8,029 nucleotides of DNA from B8-G4 sp033720735 (lineage in GTDB: Bacteria; Bacteroidota; Bacteroidia; Chitinophagales; Saprospiraceae). The number at the start of each line of letters is the position of its first letter. Positions within the stretch are counted from its first letter, which is position 1. The stretch lies in assembly GCA_033720735.1 (NCBI GenBank), contig JAWWBX010000203.1, positions 1 through 8,029 of the forward strand, in the 5' to 3' direction. The notes beneath the pieces are model-generated. The model saw only the letters and a list, made by a program, of their open reading frames with translations, did not search any database and was not told where the DNA came from. Shown here in pieces: positions 6,469 to 8,029 of the stretch. The position numbers and the translations under genes are program-made.

Positions 6469-7302
6469 ATGTTTTACACTTGCGTGGTGATCTCCAAGTC
6501 GACACGTCTGTTTATCATCCTCGGCGGATTCTTTGTTGCCAACGCACTCATAGCAGAGTTTATTGGTGTCAAGATCTTCTCACTGGAGCGTACATTCGGG
6601 TGGGCGCCGGCCAGCATCAATCTGTTTGGACAGACCGGCCTGGGGTTCAACCTGACCGCAGGTGTCCTGCTCTGGCCGGTCGTGTTCGTCATGACGGATG
6701 TGATCAACGAGTACTTTGGACGACGCGGGGTCCGCCTGCTGTCTTTTTTGGCAGTTGGGCTGATCTGTTACGCGTTTGTGATGTTTTTTGCCGGCATCAG
6801 GCTGGTCCCCGCAGATTTCTGGCCGACCAGCCACCTGCTCCCCTCCATGACCCCGGCAGAAACGGAGGCACTCAGGCAGGAGGTCGGCAACTACAACACT
6901 GCTTTCCGCCTGGTCTTCAGCCAGGGACTCTGGATCATCGTGGGGTCGCTGGTGGCCTTTCTGGTCGGCCAGTTTGTCGATGTGTTCGTGTTCCACCGGA
7001 TCAAACGGGTCACTGGAGAGCGCAAAGTCTGGTTGCGCGCCACTGGATCGACCTTGATCTCCCAGTTTATTGACAGTTACATCGTATTGACCATCGCCTT
7101 TTATATCGGCGCCGACTGGGATCTGGGGCTGGTGCTGGCGATCGGAACGGTCAACTATATCTATAAATTTGTGATGGCTGTATTGCTTACTCCGGTGATC
7201 TACGCTGCCCATTTCGTCATCGACAGGTACCTGGGGCCGGACCTGGCCCGGCAACTCAAGGCCCAGGCGGCCGGCCACAACGTGAACGATACTTTGATAT
7301 GA
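6469..7302 (+). CDS. Queuosine precursor transporter, YhhQ family
   Basis: The 277-residue integral inner-membrane protein belongs to the YhhQ/VUT family, whose E. coli member imports queuosine precursors (preQ0/preQ1) for tRNA wobble-base modification. Hydrophobic segments lie at about 14-34, 62-79, 88-110, 145-175, 195-213 and 219-250, consistent with six membrane spans. Family motifs are NALIAEFIGVKIFSLE (25-40), the acidic DVINEYFGRRGVR (77-89) and STLISQFIDSYIVL (194-207). The ATG at 6469 is used; GTG codons at 6484 and 6487 would also start before the first span, so the exact start is uncertain. The gene is divergent from the serine-hydrolase-like gene, and its stop overlaps the next start by four bases (ATGA). 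I see no preQ1 riboswitch in the short leader. Confidence 0.92.
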   Translation: MFYTCVVISKSTRLFIILGGFFVANALIAEFIGVKIFSLERTFGWAPASINLFGQTGLGFNLTAGVLLWPVVFVMTDVINEYFGRRGVRLLSFLAVGLICYAFVMFFAGIRLVPADFWPTSHLLPSMTPAETEALRQEVGNYNTAFRLVFSQGLWIIVGSLVAFLVGQFVDVFVFHRIKRVTGERKVWLRATGSTLISQFIDSYIVLTIAFYIGADWDLGLVLAIGTVNYIYKFVMAVLLTPVIYAAHFVIDRYLGPDLARQLKAQAAGHNVNDTLI

Positions 7303-8029
7303 AGCAACTGACAGACCGCCTGCTGATGATCCGTCCGGCTCAGTTCGGGTTTAATGAAGAGACAGCGGAAAACAACGTCTTTCAGGAAAATGACACCCGG
7401 ATACCGCGCGATGTGATCAAGCGCCGGGCGCGCAAGGAGTTTGACGTCTTTGTCGACAAGCTCAAACGCCACGGGATCCATGTGGATGTGGTGGAAGATA
7501 CCAGGCGTCCGGTCAAAACGGATGCGGTCTTTCCCAACAACTGGCTGACCACGCATGAAGATGGTGTGGTGATCACCTATCCCATGGCCAGCCCCAACCG
7601 ACGCCTCGAGCGACGAGAAGACATTCTGCAGTTCCTGCAATCGCGGTACGAAGTACGGCGGCGGTATGCGTTTGAACAGTACGAGGAGCACGGTCAGTTT
7701 CTCGAGGGCACCGGCAGCATGGTGCTGGACAGGCAGCACAAGATCGTGTATGCCGGGCTCAGCGTGCGCACCGATATCCGACTGCTTGACAAGTTTTGCG
7801 TACTGCGGGGTTTCGACAAAATTGTATTTACGGCCATCAGTGCCGGCCAGCCCGTTTACCACACCAACGTCATGATGTCACTTGCAGAGACCTATGCCGT
7901 CGTGTGCATGGAGAGTATACCGGACGCAGGGGAGCGCCAGCAGCTCACCGATTCACTGGAGCGCACAGGAAAGGAGCTGGTGGAGATCAGCGCGTCGCAA
8001 ATGACGGACTTCGCGGGCAACATGTTGCA
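7299..8029 (+). CDS. Citrulline hydrolase (CtlX)-like amidinotransferase/deiminase-fold protein, N-terminal part (runs off right edge)
   Basis: The frame opens at ATG 7299-7301 inside the end of the transporter gene (ATGA overlap) and continues without a stop to the window edge, giving 243 residues. MIRPAQFGFNEETAENNVFQ (10-29), DAVFPNNW (75-82), FLEGTGSMVLDR (134-145), H188 in YHTN, and FAGNML at 238-243 are the landmarks of the CtlX group of the guanidine-modifying, arginine-deiminase-like superfamily. In this fold the FPNNW-region Asp, a Glu, the His and a C-terminal Cys build the active site; the Cys lies beyond the window. Family members are about 300 residues long, so roughly a fifth is missing. 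The expected role is cytoplasmic hydrolysis of citrulline or a related guanidino/ureido compound. The exact substrate is inferred from family resemblance only. Confidence 0.88.
   Translation, partial: MKQLTDRLLMIRPAQFGFNEETAENNVFQENDTRIPRDVIKRRARKEFDVFVDKLKRHGIHVDVVEDTRRPVKTDAVFPNNWLTTHEDGVVITYPMASPNRRLERREDILQFLQSRYEVRRRYAFEQYEEHGQFLEGTGSMVLDRQHKIVYAGLSVRTDIRLLDKFCVLRGFDKIVFTAISAGQPVYHTNVMMSLAETYAVVCMESIPDAGERQQLTDSLERTGKELVEISASQMTDFAGNML

Noticed and set aside
6580..7278. 232-codon open frame antisense to the transporter gene
   Set aside because: Its highly polar product (rich in D, Q, H and P) is the complement of hydrophobic membrane codons; it is a shadow of the YhhQ-family gene.
7200..7862. 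220-codon open frame on the minus strand over the right edge
   Set aside because: It is antisense to the CtlX-like gene, whose motifs are clear on the plus strand.

Overview
The window looks like chromosomal DNA of a moderately GC-rich member of the Bacteroidota. The clearest marker is the partial gene at the left edge, whose product has the N-terminus of a PorP/SprF-type membrane protein, a family tied to type IX secretion and gliding in that phylum. KdsB (CMP-Kdo for lipopolysaccharide) shows a Gram-negative envelope. An exact TATCTTTG element upstream of kdsB matches the phylum's -7 promoter consensus (TAnnTTTG), and start codons mostly lack strong Shine-Dalgarno sequences, which also fits. 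Assignment below phylum level is not possible from this window.

Layout, left to right. (1) Positions 1-2426, minus strand: a three-gene run read right to left, made of a secreted LysM/RlpA-like protein, a cystathionine beta-synthase with a C-terminal CBS-domain pair, and the PorP/SprF-like protein, which is cut by the window edge. The last two are joined by a TGATG stop/start overlap. (2) Positions 2427-2560: an AT-rich divergent promoter region. (3) Positions 2561-3313, plus strand: kdsB, followed by a weak hairpin/T-run. (4) Positions 3504-3980, minus strand: cytidine deaminase, divergent from (5) prmC at 4068-4916, plus strand. The 3' end of prmC runs into a duplicated palindromic repeat. 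(6) Positions 4979-6395, minus strand: a secreted serine-hydrolase-like protein followed one base later by a small SUI1/eIF1-like protein. (7) Positions 6469-8029, plus strand: a queuosine-precursor transporter of the YhhQ family overlapping by ATGA a citrulline hydrolase (CtlX)-like gene that leaves the window.

Most genes are ordinary housekeeping functions: envelope sugar activation, pyrimidine salvage, release-factor methylation, sulfur amino acid metabolism and tRNA queuosine supply. They sit in short transcription units that alternate in direction. I found no CRISPR array, transposase, phage gene, tRNA or rRNA, and no convincing new multi-gene system. The points most worth a second look are the serine hydrolase homologue whose nucleophile position reads glycine, the GCGAAT/ATTCGC palindrome cluster that forms the tail of prmC, and several tight couplings of functionally unrelated genes.
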